DNA of 64,000 nucleotides from Papio anubis (taxonomy: Eukaryota > Chordata > Mammalia > Primates > Cercopithecidae), in assembly GCF_008728515.1 (NCBI RefSeq), contig NC_044989.1, positions 79,261,754 to 79,325,753 on the forward strand, in the 5' to 3' direction. Both the position numbers and the translations under genes were made by a program. Below are positions 12,365 to 24,379 of the stretch, piece by piece. Within the stretch, counting starts at the first letter, position 1, and every line of letters begins with the position of its first letter. The notes beneath the pieces are model-generated. The model saw only the letters and a program-made list of their open reading frames with translations. It searched no databases and was not told the DNA's origin.

Positions 12365-12745
12365 TATAATAGTTGTACAAAACACATGTAATATTTTAAT
12401 ACCTGTATATAACGTGTAATGATCAAAGCAGGGTAATAGGACTCTCCATCACCCCCAACATTTATCTTTTCTTCGTATTGGGAACATTACAATTCTTCTC
12501 TTCTAGCTATTTTGAAATATACAATAAATTATTGTTAACTATGATTTCCCTGCTGTACTGTGGAATACTAGTACTTATTCCTTTCTATCAAGCTGTGTTT
12601 TTATACCCTTTATCCAATTTTTCTTCCTCTCTCCTTCCCTTCCCATCTCATGTTATCATGTGCAATTGACACATAATAATTGTGTATATTTATTGGGCAC
12701 AGGGTGATATTTTGATGCATAAATACAATATGATGTTTTAACACA
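12365..12745 (-). mobile_element. Old L1 3' UTR, antisense, in two overlapping pieces
   Basis: Reverse complement of the L1MA/L1MC-type 3' UTR: a worn caaaacacatgtaatatttt block, taatgatcaaagcagggta, the catttatcttttctt block, cttctagctattttgaaata and attattgttaacta. The terminal 3' UTR stretch then occurs a second time at about 12666-12745 (cacataataattgtg, gatattttgatgcata), so two L1 tails or a local duplication are present. Confidence 0.75.
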
Positions 12746-12749
12746 TTAA

Positions 12750-13225
12750 AAAACCTTCCTAGCTGGGGAGAGACTGCCTCTCCCTGGGTTAAGCCAATTC
12801 TAAGAGATAGTAAAGGACCCAGCAGAAGCATGCCTTTGATATACAAAGTAACCACCAGAGCCATACCTTCTCTACCTGGCCCATCACGCCAAGAGGTAAC
12901 AGTCTTCTGCCTTAATCATCCCAGGGCCAAGTAGCAGGCAACTAGGGACCACCCTATAGCCCAAAGCCTACCAGTTATTCAAACTAGCCAATCCTAAGTT
13001 ATTCAGTCTGCCCTGCCTTGCCTTTCCTGCTGACCCCAATAAATGCAATGGCTGAAACCATCCTCTCACTCCTGTCTTCTGCCCTTTGACCACCCTGGTG
13101 TCTTGCCTGTGTGACCCTGTGTGGCATGTTGTGCCTCCCATCTTCTAGAAACTGTGGGTATAATAAACTTCATTTTTTTCTCGAGCCTGTCCATTGTCTC
13201 CTCTTGTGGCCACACCTCACTGAAA
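12750..13225 (+). repeat. Possible LTR-like block
   Basis: C-rich, moderately GC-rich sequence unlike its neighbours. It has a ccccaataaatgcaatgg polyadenylation-type motif near 13036-13053 and a second ataataaacttc at about 13159-13170, then a pyrimidine-rich end and a gcctgtccattgtctcctc stretch. The layout resembles an endogenous retrovirus LTR. No matched termini or target duplication were found. Confidence 0.3.
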
Positions 13226-14335
13226 ATCACGTAAAAGAATACAAAGCACCCTTCTTCCCAGATGTCACCTAATACTTTATTGGCAAGAATGCATTGCTAA
13301 GTCTAACCAATAAATCAGACCTGTAATATTTGACGATAAGATTTTTTCCCATTCCTTTTCATCGCACAACCTCCTTCAAAATCTTTCTGATATCTCAGGC
13401 AAATATCTAGCTCTGTTCCCATCAATTATATCAGACTCACTTTTAGAAACTGACCTTCCCCTTCCTTGAATGATTGCTTAACCTGTCCAGTGGCACTAAC
13501 CAATATTTGCAGCACACCTACCCAGAGGTGGTAGGAAATGTATGGAAATAGTATCTTGGGGAATAAGGTAGGGAAAGCATTGTTTGACCTTTGTGTGTAG
13601 GAGCTAAAGATGCTTATTAATTATCTTGCAACGTTCTGCAATGATACAAAATGAATTATATGGTCCAAAATGTCAGCAGCACCTTGTTGAGAAATAATAG
13701 TGTACATGATCTCTCACTTCAAGAAACTGGTCATCTAGGATATCATTCATGTTAGGCCTGCCAGTCCTAGATGTCCTAGCAAACTAGAGTTATAGAAACA
13801 TATTACATAATTCACATCAGAAAATGGATGCAATTGTTTCAATTCTTGAATAGATCTTGAGAAAATAACCTCTCCCTCCACATGAGTATGGAACCCAGAA
13901 ATGGTCATTTGAGATTTAAATATTCTGCTTCTAAAGGACTTTGGACATTCACAGATAATATGAAGCCAGAAATACAAATCCCCACACTCCAGGTCTTTAT
14001 TATCTAGACTGACAGAGCATAACAGTGGTGGTTGTTGGGGGGTGATCTGGGGAAGGTGGTATAGGCACCACAGCAATCTAGAAAAAGATGACTCAATACT
14101 ATTCAAACACCAAAACCACAGGAAAGGTAAAGAGAATGTCCTTTAAGACTATAGACTTTCATATCTGACATTCCCATGTCCAAGTCCTCTGTTTTGTGCT
14201 TAATATGAATGATATTAGGTAATTGCTTCTAGAGGTTGGGACTTCTAATAGATAGAGTGCAAGTAAAAATGTGGAAAGAAAGAACTAAAGACCAGTTTAG
14301 AATCTGTCATCCTGAGAAAAGCAGCAGCATTAGGA
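13226..14335. other. Unassigned stretch
   Basis: No repeat or RNA recognised. A 119-codon minus-strand frame (13747-14106) has no start context, splice site or familiar domain that I can support. Confidence 0.4.
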
Positions 14336-14576
14336 AACAATAATAGGTAATATTTATTGAATGCTCATTCTGCATGAGGTGCTGATACATGTATTCACTT
14401 CATCCTTACAACTCTAAGAGGTTTTATGACCCATTTTGGCACAAAGATTATGAAGGTTAGACAGGTGACATCACTTGAACAAGGTCACAGTAGCTGGTAC
14501 ATGGAAGAGTTAGGGCTTGAACCTAGGACTTCTTTACTTGAAATCAAAAACTGTTAGACATTACTCTAACCTTCTT
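14336..14576 (-). repeat. MIR SINE
   Basis: Reverse complement of MIR: aggtaatatttattgaatgctc, gaggtgctgatacatgtatt, catccttacaactc, the cccattttggcacaaa block, acaaggtcacagtagc, ggcttgaacctaggac and gttagacattactctaac follow MIR order in reverse. Well diverged, as expected for this ancient element. Confidence 0.85.
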
Positions 14577-14954
14577 TCTCAGAGACCTTCATGAAAGCTG
14601 CAGTATTATAGTGGTAAAGACACAAAAGCAGCCCCAGGACATCAAGACAGCCCTTCTTGGACTTCCACTTTGCTGGGGAGAATAAGCAGCATTTGAAAGG
14701 AATGGTGCTGCCAAGATTGGCCTGAAAGTTATGCCAGGCAGAAAGCCAGTGGAAAGGTGCCAATCTTATCACTGGCACAGCACAAGGAAGGAGCTTGAAC
14801 GAAGTCTCTGTGACAGGCATGGAAATGTGCCACTCAGCTCTCCCAAGTGGAAGCATCACTGACAGGACACCCCAGCAGCTGCCTTTCTGACTTTACTATT
14901 GCATTCACACCCATGAGCTGTTCCCAGCTAATGCCTAAGAGCTTCAGGAACACC
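14577..14954. other. Unassigned stretch
   Basis: GC content is somewhat higher than the neighbours. Overlapping short frames on both strands (14566-14859, 14834-15046, 14847-15053) are explained by low stop density and not by any recognised domain. Confidence 0.35.
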
Positions 14955-15262
14955 AGTGCAGAGGAGATACAGGACTCCTCTGGCAAGCCACCTTGGCCTG
15001 TGGAATTCCAGTTGGCCTGGCTGACACTTACTGAGAACTGTGCCACAGTCTGAGACTTTTCCTGCCCAAGCCTCCTTCCTTCTGTCTCTCCTTCAATGGG
15101 ATCAGACTTGCATTAAGAATGTGGCTTGAAGGTTTTCTCCATCCTCTTCAGCACCTTCCCATTTCTTCTTCACAGATGTTTTCTCTAACAAATTTCTTTC
15201 ATGTTTAACTCCATATTGGGGTCCGCTTCTTCTCAGAGGATACAAACTAACAGTCACAGATT
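14955..15262 (+). repeat. Possible old LINE 3' tail
   Basis: The run of tccttccttctgtctctcc, cttcacagatgttttctc and tattggggtccgcttc with aggatacaaactaacag at the end matches, loosely, the ending of old L1-type tails (a bigger-than-usual pyrimidine stretch, then an 'all-cap' ending of the form gagtctgcttc...aacccaac). The family is not certain. Confidence 0.3.
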
Positions 15263-16392
15263 ATTCATGATCCCTAGTTAGAAGGCTTCTTCATCTCAAA
15301 AAGCAACAGAAAAGATGTGATTTCCTTTGCCGCGATGGTCAATGGTTATGTCTCCCCAAAAACTTACTAACCTCAGGCATCTGGGGTTACTAAAGCAACC
15401 GGAAAATTATGAAAAGGAAAGAAAATGGAGATAAGTAAGGTAAGAGTTGCAGCATAAGTCAAAGGACAATTATAGAATTAAATTAATATTTTTATCAGCA
15501 AAAAGCATTACTGATTCCACAGAAGAGACTTGATGATATGGAAGATCCATTGAAGAGCTCTCTCCAAGAGAGTCAAAATCCATGAAAGAGCATATCACAA
15601 ACATGAAGGACAGAGACCCCAGAGCCAACATGTTTAGTGATATGTGATCCAGAAGAAAAGACCAGAACTAATGAATAACAAAGATAAAACAGAGCAAAGT
15701 AGTACTGAGCTGAGGAAAGAACCAGTTGTACAGAAGAAAATGTTTCCCAAGCTACACGATACATTGATAAAAGAGCAGCCCAGTTGCTCTAATTTTTCAC
15801 TCTAGTCCTTATTTTTCAAACAACAGAAGCTTTTTACATTTCTGGAGACTTTTCTCTGCTTGATCCTCCTTAAATCCTGAAAGTGGGGTTCAGACAGTTT
15901 TTGTCAAATATGATATGAGTTACAGGAAAAGCAGCATCACAGCTCTGTCGATTCATTCTTTACCCACCTTCAGAGAGGCAAAATGATGTTAGCTACCAAA
16001 GTGCTCTCTCCTGCCCATCAACTATCTCAAATGCTGTCCTTTCAACCTGCTAACAGTCTGTTTTACCCATTAGACCTGTTGTGAACGGAACAGAAACACT
16101 GAAGTCAGACAATATACGAACATGAGTTATTACGAAGGTTCTCCCTAGGATTTATATTTGTTCTCTACTGATTACCTCTGACAAACAGCCCCCACAGTTA
16201 GGACTGTGGTGTGCTTGGAACATTTGCATCAGTTCAGGTTTCAGTCATAAGAGTAGGTGAGGAGATAAAGGGGAGGGAGGCACTAGAAGGACTAGTAAGG
16301 CACCGCTGTCTTGAGAGAGCTCTCTATTTGCTCCTCTTTTTCTTTTTTCTTATTTATGCAAACTAAAGGTACCTACAGCACTTCTCTACCGG
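15263..16392. other. Unassigned stretch
   Basis: No gene, RNA or clear interspersed repeat recognised. Only short frames occur. Confidence 0.4.
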
Positions 16393-16718
16393 GCACAATT
16401 GATATTTTGTTGTTGTTTTGTTTTGTTTATGATACAGAGCCTCGCTCTGTTGCCCAGGCTGGAGTGCAGTGGCATGGTCTCAGCTCACTGCAACCTCTGC
16501 CTCCCAGGCTCAAGCGATTCTCCCATCTCAGCCTCCCGAGTAGCTGGGATTACAGGCACCCGCCACTGCGCCCAGCTAATTTTTGTATTTTTATTAGAGA
16601 CAGGGTTTCACCATGTTGGCCAGGCTGATCTCAAACTCTTGACTTCAGGTGATCTGCCTGCCTCAGCCTCCCAAAGTGCTGGGATTATAGGCATGCACCA
16701 CTGCACAATTGATATTTT
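16393..16718 (-). mobile_element. Alu SINE, AluS-like, with perfect target-site duplication
   Basis: A short T-rich tail (tgttgttttgttttg) leads into a complete reverse-complement Alu with both arms. The 16-bp direct repeat gcacaattgatatttt is identical at 16393-16408 and 16703-16718. The two plus-strand frames over this element (16311-16628, 16399-16734) are the usual Alu-derived translations and not genes. Confidence 0.95.
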
Positions 16719-16844
16719 AAAGAGCTTGCTATGACAAAGATTTCATTTCATGTAGCATGCCTTACCTTTGACGGATACAATGGAGTGATTGCTTTGCTCA
16801 GCCACTGTTTGTATGCAATTTAATGAGGTTTTCCTTTCTTCTTT

Positions 16845-16936
16845 TAAATATATAGGGATGGGGTCTTGCTGTACTGCCCAGGCTTGTCTTGAACTCCTGG
16901 CCTCAATTGTTCCTCCTACTTCAGCCTCCATATATG
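16845..16936 (-). repeat. Alu right-arm fragment
   Basis: Reverse complement of one Alu arm only: gatggggtcttgctgtactg, cccaggcttgtcttgaact, cctggcctcaattgttcctcc and cttcagcctcc. It is more diverged than the nearby Alu and fits an AluJ or free right monomer relic. Confidence 0.7.
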
Positions 16937-17344
16937 AGTGTATCAAGCAAGTGTCTTAGCTGCAAACTAATAGAAGCTAGCTAATTAAGCATAAATGAAG
17001 TTGAGAAGTTTAAGTTGACATAATTATGGGAAGGGCTAGAGAACCAAGTTTAAGAATAGTCTTCCATTTGTCAACTCTCACCTCGCCAAAAGACCACTAG
17101 GAAAACCTGCGGATAATGGAAAGCTAAACCAATTAAACCTACCAAGGATAACACAACCTTGAAAAACACTTATTTCAGAAGGGGGAAATCAGGGCAGATA
17201 GTTGTAGGGTATTTCAAACCCAGGCTGAATGATTTTAATGCCATTGTTTCAGGAGTGGAATTTCTTGGAATTGGGTATGGCTCAGGGTATAATAGCTTTG
17301 GATTGATAGTCACAGTGAGGTGAGAAGGTTCTTGAAGAAGGAAA
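16937..17344. other. Unassigned stretch
   Basis: No gene or repeat recognised between the Alu fragment and the L1/Alu block. Confidence 0.4.
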
Positions 17345-17939
17345 ATATGATATATCCATACAATGGAAAATTATTCAGTCTTTAAAAAGTAAGAAATCCT
17401 GCTCTGCTTAGGTTATAGGTACACCAAAATCTCAGAAATTACCGCTAAAGAACTCATTCATGTAACCAAACACCACCTCTTCCCCCAAACCCTATTGAAA
17501 TAAGAAAAAAAAAGAAATTAAGAAATCATATTAGGGCTATGTAAATTAAGATTAAAAATTGGCAACTACAAAATATGCATTGTGATATAGAATAAATAAG
17601 CCAAAAAACATTTAAATAAAAGAAATCCTGGCTGGGCCCGGTGGCTCACGTCTGTAATCCCAGAACTCTGGGAGGCCAAGGAGGATGGATCACCTGAGGT
17701 CAGGAGTTCAAGACCAGCCTAGCCAACATGGTGAAACCCTGTCTCTACTAAAAAAACAAAAAACAAAAAAACAAAAAAAAAATTCAGCCAAGCATGGTGG
17801 CAGGTGCCTGTAATCCCAGCTACTCAGGAGGCTGAAACAGGAGAATCACTTGAACCTGGGAGGGGGAGGTTGCAGCGAACCAAGATCGTGCCATTGCACT
17901 CCAGCCTGGGCAACAAGAGTGAAACTCTGCCTCAAAAAA

Positions 17940-17978
<39 letters not shown>

Positions 17979-18448
17979 ATCCTGCCATTTACAACAAAAT
18001 GGATGGAAATGGTGGACATTATACTAAGTGAAATAAGCCAGTCACAGAAGGATAAATATTGTATTATATTACTTACATGTATAATTAAAATAGTCAGACA
18101 TATAGAAGCAGAGAGAACAATGGTGGTTACTAAGGGTTAGTGGAGAAGGATAAATGGCGGGGATGATGGTTAAAGGGTATAAAGCTTCTGTTTTGCAACA
18201 TAAACATCAGGAAGGTAGATCCTATTATCTGTGTGTATGTGTGTTTTTAACAGACAATAATAATAACAATAGTTGTTATAATTATTATTATAATAAAGGA
18301 GACAGAAGGAAACTTTAGGAAGCGATGGGTGTGTTTATGGCCTTGATGGTAGTGATGGTTTCACAGGTGTATACTTCTCTGCAAACTCATTGACTTGTGA
18401 ACATTCATTAAGTAAAGTTTTTCACGTCTCAATCAAATCTCAATAAAA
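17345..18448 (+). mobile_element. Old L1 3' end, interrupted by a younger L1 tail and an Alu
   Basis: The first piece (17345-17402) reads as the end of ORF2 (atatatccatacaatgg, attattcagtctttaaa, gaaatcctg). A second L1 3' tail follows at about 17403-17512 (gtacaccaaaatctcag, taaccaaacaccacctc, cctattgaaataag, then an A-rich end). After the Alu the older element resumes with cctgccatttacaac, gtgaaataagccagtcacag and agaacaatggtggttac, ending near 18448 with tttcacaggtgtatact and ctcaataaa. The word gaaatcctg occurs at both interruptions, consistent with insertion at that point of the old element. The segment 17513-17622 is of unclear origin. Confidence 0.7.
17631..17980 (+). mobile_element. 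Alu SINE, AluS-like, with AAAT-repeat tail
   Basis: Starts gctgggcccggtggctc and has both arms, a long CAAAA-rich middle A tract at 17750-17782, and a tail that has become an AAAT microsatellite (about 17936-17980, eleven units). The short direct repeat aaatcctg flanks it (17623-17630 and 17977-17984), and L1 sequence continues on both sides. Confidence 0.95.
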
Positions 18449-18713
18449 GGAGGCCGAGGTGGGCAGATCATGAGGTCAGGAGATCGAGACCATCCTGGTT
18501 AACAAGGTGAAACCCTGTCTCTACTAAAAATACAAAAAACTAGCTGGGTGTGGTGGCATGCACTGTAGTCTCAGCTACTCGGGAGGCTGAGGCAGAAGAA
18601 TCGCTTGAACCTGGGAGGCGGAAGTTGCAGTGAGCCAAGATCGCGCCACTGCACTCCAAGCTGGGTGACAGAGCGAGACACCCTCTCAAAAAAAAAAAAA
18701 AAAAAAAAAAAAA
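18449..18713 (+). mobile_element. Alu SINE, 5'-truncated, Y-like
   Basis: Begins inside the left arm at ggaggccgaggtgggcag, lacks the first about 40 bases, and ends with an A run of about 24. The ggagatcgagaccatcctgg stretch fits the Y type. I did not find a convincing target duplication. Confidence 0.9.
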
Positions 18714-19690
18714 GAAGGATATTGAAAAGACATTACATTGATAAGAATTGTGGCTGAAAAATAATGTGTCTAGCAGAGCAATCACGCATCCAAGATGCAA
18801 GGGAAAATGGTTTTGGGAGGATAAATTATTTCCACCACATGAAGTGACTCAAAACTTTATTCCTGGATGGTGTGAGCCCTTAGTGATTCTGGTATTTGAG
18901 GAATTTTTCATTACTTTTGACCACTGAACACAACTAAGCTAGAAGGTTTCCTTAGGAGTGCCCTTAGGGTCAAGACGTACTATTTTCTGCCTTCACTGTG
19001 TGTCATTAACGTGTTCTGTCCACTGACAACCAGGTGCAATCAAACATACCAGTCCATTTTCTAAACCATTTTTTTACCCTATGAATTATGTAAAATAAGA
19101 AACTCAAAGAATTCAGGTGGTAACCTCCATCTCCCAATTACATTTTTTAAATAATGAAAATCTTCCTGTCTCAGGGACCAGATAAGCCAGCAGAGCTGAG
19201 TAGCTGGAATTATAAATCAAAATTTTATAACTGAGTTACTTAATATGATAGTGAAGGAAACATGTCCATTTTCATTGTGTGTTACAATGGACTGCCTCTT
19301 TTGTACTCTTGATTTCTATATAAAAATATTAAATAAACACATATTAAAATATTAAACAAACAAAATAATCACACACTTAGCCTCTAGTCTCACCTGATAA
19401 ATCCTCCCACAAAATGGAGTGAATGGGTTTGTAATCTATTTCTTTTCTCCTTCCTCACTCTCCTCAAGCCAGTGAGCAAAGGCAACCTAGCTAAATATTT
19501 TTCTATAAAAATTCAAATCTTACTCTGAGAGGCTGGCTTAACTCCTAGGCCAGTAAGTACGAAGTTAAAATGCCTATATGTTTGTCTTTCACTATAAGAT
19601 GTGTCCTCCAAGCTGAGTTTATTAGTCATAGGAATTACATGTTCCACTTGATCTGCAAATAGCATCTCCACTCTTCCACTTACCCTTTCG
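18714..19690. other. Unassigned stretch
   Basis: AT-rich, no gene or clear repeat recognised. Confidence 0.4.
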
Positions 19691-20362
19691 GTGGGTTCTA
19701 CCATAGACTGTACCCACTTAGTCAAAGCCACCCTCATCTCTTATCTCGATTATCATGAAGTCCTCCCCTGGCCACGTACCCCCCCAACCACTACTTGCCT
19801 CCGCGAATCTCTTCTTCACATTCAGCCAGAGAGAACCTTTAAAAACATAAGTTAGATCATAAATTCCCCTGTTCAAAAGTTTCCAGTGACCTCAGAGCAC
19901 TACATCATCAAGGTCTGATCCCCACCGACATGTCTTTCATATCTTACCTACTTTCTTGGGCTCTGTGCATCAGCCATACTAGCTTCTTTGCTGTTTCTGG
20001 AACACCCTAAACATTCCATTAAGTCTCCTTCATTTGCTGTTTCTTTTGCCTGGAGTTTCTTTCCTACACATAGCCACGTGGCTATCTGTCCTGTTTCCTT
20101 CAAGTCACTCCTTGCATGTCACCTTAACAGTGAGTCTTACTCTGACAGAGCTGTATTAGCTAACACCTTCCTTATCTCATCTAAGCATTTTTTCAACCTT
20201 TGAAACAGTCAATTTCCATGTGTTAAAATTCTGGTTTCTCCCATTAAAATTTAAACTTGCTAAGAACAAGAGTGAATTGGTTCACTCTTATATTCCTAGA
20301 ACAGGAAAAATGCCTGGCATGTTTGTAAATGCTCAATGAACATCATTTGAAGAAATGAAAAC
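19691..20362 (+). repeat. L2 LINE, 3' half
   Basis: Follows L2 order over about 670 bp: gaagtcctcccctgg, ttcagccagagagaacc, cataagttagatcat, the cccctgttcaaaagtttccag block, ttctttgctgtttctggaac, cttttgcctggag, the ccttcaagtcactcc block, taagaacaagag, and a final cctggcatgtttgtaaatgctc with caatgaacatcattt. One of the longer L2 copies in the window. No L2 reading frame survives. Confidence 0.85.
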
Positions 20363-21879
20363 CAATCTATGTCAGATTGAAAAACTGTCAAGGGTGACAG
20401 GAACATTGAGGAATTTCTGCAAGATAGAGCCTGTATGGTGACCAGCACACAAGAATTGCCTGGCAGGTCACACGTCATTACAAATAAAGGGAAAGCCCTG
20501 ATTCCCCAGGACTGTTCCTATGAATAACCCACTACAGAATGGGAGGTGCTTGCAATTTAACTGGCTTTCTGTCAAGGAAGCATTTGCCACATTCTCTCTC
20601 AATTGGCACAGGACTCAGGCAGGGAGGAGGGTAGCTGTTTACTGATTCCTTTGACTCTCAACACCCTATAACACAGACTCCAACTTTACAAAGGGTTGTC
20701 TTCTATCTGGCACTGTAACTGAGTCTTCTGTATGCCTTTCTACCCATATGTTAGGGTCATTTTGATTAGCTACAGTAAATAAATAATGAGATACAGATAA
20801 ACTAAGACCAATGAATCTAATGAAGATCAGTTCATTGTCCCACTTTTTTCACTGTCTGAAAAATGTCTTGGCCAGAAGTAATAATAGGGTGATACCGCAG
20901 CAATAAGTAAAGCATGCAAATAGGTCTATCATGGCAGTGTTGCAGGTAAATAGGTTTTGTATGTAGAACAAAGGGATGCTTGTCTTCCGGCATGACACTT
21001 TGAGATGTATTGCTAAATCTGCGATTCAGTGCTTGAAAACTGAAGTTTGGCAGTTGGGCCATAACCCATTCAGCTGGGTCATTAATAAGCTCCATGATTA
21101 CTTTATTATGTATGAAACCACTGAGCAAGCACTGGGATAGCTGAGGAAAGAGGCTAAGTGACATTTGGGGAACAAATAATCTTATCCACGTAACTGAGCA
21201 CTTCCCATGCAGTGGGAATATTTCCATGTATTCACACATATCCTCACACTCTAGGCCTATTCTGAAAGATTGAATCACACGACTCTTCCCTAAATGTCCT
21301 TGTCACCACTTATGTCATCCTGCTTTATTCAAATCTTTGACCATCCAAGGAAATTATTAACCATTGTTCATTAATCATCATATCTTTGAACTTCAAGCTA
21401 CCTCTCTATTCCAGGCATGGTGGAAAACTAGATGTGCTACTTGTCTGGAATGACTTCCATTTCCCATTGTCTTTCTGCTGCTAATGTGCCTCTTGCACTC
21501 ATATTCTGAATGAGGCTATACTGCTGCAGTATTCCATTTCTGTGCATTACTAGGATGTGAGGGGTTGTCTATAACATGGGCTCATTTTCTGCTCCTTGAC
21601 AAATGATCCTGAGTGTTGAGCAAAAGCAGGTCCATCTGGCCTCGCAGCTACCCATGGATTCGAATTTTGAGTCTGTGTTTCAGCTATCTCAGCCCTGTGG
21701 CTGGACTTGATATAAGATTCTTATCACTTAGACACAGAAATACCATGATTTTCTATCTTTGCCTTGAATGTAAGAGTTTGTGCTTGTCATCATTTCTAAT
21801 TTAAGTTGCCCAGTACAGTTAGAAGAAACCAGCTCACATGAGAGTCCTTTAATTTCTCATGTCATTCATGTCAGAATGT
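20363..21879. other. Unassigned stretch with a 148-codon minus-strand frame
   Basis: No repeat recognised. The minus strand at 20832-21278 is open for 148 codons with a methionine start, and 21613-21804 is a short plus frame. I see no domain, splice-site pair or poly-A tail that would support a gene or a processed pseudogene, so I do not call a CDS. Confidence 0.45.
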
Positions 21880-22092
21880 GTTGTACTTAAGAGCATGCCC
21901 TCTGGAGCTAGACTGCCAGAGTTTGAATCCTATCTCTGTCACCAACCAGGTGTAGGCAAGCTGCTAGATATCTGTGCCTCAGTTGTCTGGTTTTAAAGAA
22001 GAGAATCGTAATGAAGACCAATTAAATAAATTTCTATGAAGTGCTGAAAGTTGGGTATGACCCTGAGTTAACACTACATAAATGTTTAATCT
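21880..22092 (+). repeat. MIR SINE
   Basis: The core is clear: taagagcatgccctctggag, ctagactgccagagtttgaa, cctatctctgtcacc and tgtgcctcagttgtc follow MIR in sense. The 3' end is more diverged. Confidence 0.9.
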
Positions 22093-22505
22093 TAACTTTT
22101 TTTCTACGGATTGGCCACTAGTCATGTCATCATTAGTAACGTTGTTCAATCATTGTCTAGCTATAATTTATTCGGTTGTTTTGCCTTGTGCCTCAAACAC
22201 TAACAAAGTTTCATCTCTTGATACTCATTGCATTTTCAGAGCCATCATCCTGAAGCAAGAGAGATAATCTCTCAAATAAACAATTCAAGAATTAATTTCA
22301 TGAATAGTCAATAGTTTTCTTGTAAGAAAAGAAACTGACTTGAGTGGATTAATCACAAAAGATGACTTTTTAAATTTGTTTATTTTGTAAGACAGTGGGT
22401 AGCTCACAGAACTGTTGAAGTGACTGCCAAACTAATCTTGCCAAAATATAATGTTATCCTCAGTGTTTCTGGCACACTCAGTAGTTTTCCTGTCTAGTAC
22501 TGATT
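22093..22505. other. Unassigned stretch
   Basis: No gene or repeat recognised. Confidence 0.35.
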
Positions 22506-23190
22506 TTTTTCATTTATTCAAAATGTATTAATTGAGCATTTACAAAGTGCCAGGCACTTCTGTTCCAGGACTACAACAGTGATCAAATCTGTCTCTATTC
22601 ATAAGGAGCTTAGAGTTTAATGGGAAGTGGCAGATCATAGGCACATAGGAATAGACTAAAACTTGCAAGATGTTTGATGAAATGAAGAAGGAAGATGCTG
22701 TCATATATTTTGGTCAGAGACGGCCTCTCTCTGTGTGACTTGAAGGAAGCCAGGAAAATAGTCATGAGTTTATCTGTGAGAAAAGAACTCCTGGCAGAAG
22801 GAACAGCAGATGGAAAGAACCTTAGGGAAGATCATGTTTAGTCTATTCCAAAAACAGCAATAAGGTCAGTGTGGCTGGGAGAGAGGCGGCAAGAAAGAGC
22901 CACGGTAGGATGTGGCATCAGAGATATAGTGGGGGAGTCAGAACTTTAGATTGTGTTCTGAAGTCCCTGGGAGATTTTTAACAGAGAAATATAAGATCTA
23001 ACTTGTTTTTAAAGAATCACTCTTGCTTCTTGTGAAGAATGGACTCAAAGAGATGGTTAGTGGCAGTGGCAAGAGAAGGCTATTATGATAGTTGAGTCAA
23101 CTAGATTAGTACCGTCTGAGGTAGAGCCCACTGAATGAATCAGTGGAAGAATGGAGATCCTGTTTGCTAAAATGAGAATGAGTAGAGGAA
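22506..23190 (-). repeat. L2 LINE, 3' half, antisense
   Basis: Begins with catttattcaaaatgtatta and gagcatttacaaagtgccagg, the reverse of the L2 terminus. It continues through ttcataaggagcttagag, acttgaaggaagccagg, cagaaggaacagcagatgg, gtcagtgtggctgggagag, tctgaagtccctgggag and aagaatcactcttgcttc, all in the expected reverse order. Confidence 0.85.
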
Positions 23191-23338
23191 GAAAAAGTTC
23201 ATGGAAAAGGTAAGTTTGCAAAATTCAAGTGTTTTGGAGGGGGTCATATTAAATTGGATATGTCATTTATATAACTGTTGAAATATCAAGTAGAATGGTA
23301 ATAGGTGTTTGGAAATAAGGGGAGAACCTCCTTTTTTA

Positions 23339-23395
23339 TTATGTATGCATGTGTGTTTGTGTGTACACATATACATATATATAATATATTTGTGT
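23339..23395. repeat. TG/TA-rich simple sequence
   Basis: Interrupted tgtgtgtttgtgtgtacacatatacatatatataatata. Imperfect, so probably stable. Confidence 0.7.
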
Positions 23396-24379
23396 CATTT
23401 CAATAGGAATTTGAGATAAAGCATAGTTAAATTATTTTTAAATGATTCCATCTTGAAATTGAAACTGAAATTGTATCAGGTACCAAGAAACAAAGTTAAG
23501 CAGAAATCATGGAAGGTCATTTTCATATAAAAAAATTTGTAAAGATTTGCTTTCTTGTATTTGATTTCTTGAAACAGCCTGGCTATTTGTTTCTAATTTT
23601 CTTGATGAAAGTCATGATTTTGTATCACAGATACAGATACACAGAACCTTTTTTTTTTCCTCCAGACTCATCTTATTTCAGTAGTTACTTTCAAATAAAT
23701 AGGACTTGTGTTTGTGCTTGCGTCTCACTATGCATATACCTCCTCCTAGGAGAACAATTTTAATTTTACAAAGAATGTGTCTTAGCAGAGGGTTAGATGA
23801 CATCTCCCTGCCAAAGTTAGTGGTATAATTAAAATGTGTATGAGGCAGATAGATGGCAATTGACTCCCTGTGGTTCCCTCTAATATAGATTCCCTAAATC
23901 ACAGGCCTCGGTTATGACTTCAGCAGTATGTTGCCTTCTCCCTAACTACTTTCTTTACAATTGCCTGCACCATGTAGGGTGCCTTACCAGCTGCAGAAAA
24001 GTGAGACGCAGCACAAAGCCTGAGTACAATTTTGCCCATTTTCTTTAATTGAGGATATACAACAACATGAAAACTTCAAATTCACAGAAGAGAAAAATGG
24101 TTTCCCATTTCCTGTGAGGTAAGCTTTAGAGAATAAAATGACAGAATCTTCCAAACAAGCTAAGTGTACTCATTTAGCAAAGACAAGTTGCTTTGGGTAT
24201 CACAGTTTAATAGAACATTGCCCATACTGAGGTGTGTCTTTTAGAGCTGTACATACTTAGTAGAAGACAGAATTGAATGTTGGTAACTGACCATGAGAAT
24301 CGTGAAGACAGAATCACACAGGCAGAACATGAAGCTTAGGTCTGCAGAGAAAAAGAAAACTTGGAGTAAGTAATCAGGA
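23396..24379. other. Unassigned AT-rich stretch
   Basis: No gene or repeat recognised. The frame at 23509-23763 is short and of simple composition. Confidence 0.4.

Noticed and set aside
13747..14106. 119-codon minus-strand frame
   Set aside because: Within the length expected by chance over 64 kb, with no domain, poly-A tail or splice context.
16311..16734. Two plus-strand frames of 105 and 111 codons
   Set aside because: They are the familiar translations of an antisense Alu.
18250..18296. AAT/ATT-rich near-palindrome
   Set aside because: It lies inside the old L1 tail and follows from low-complexity sequence; imperfect pairing gives no reason to call a structured RNA.
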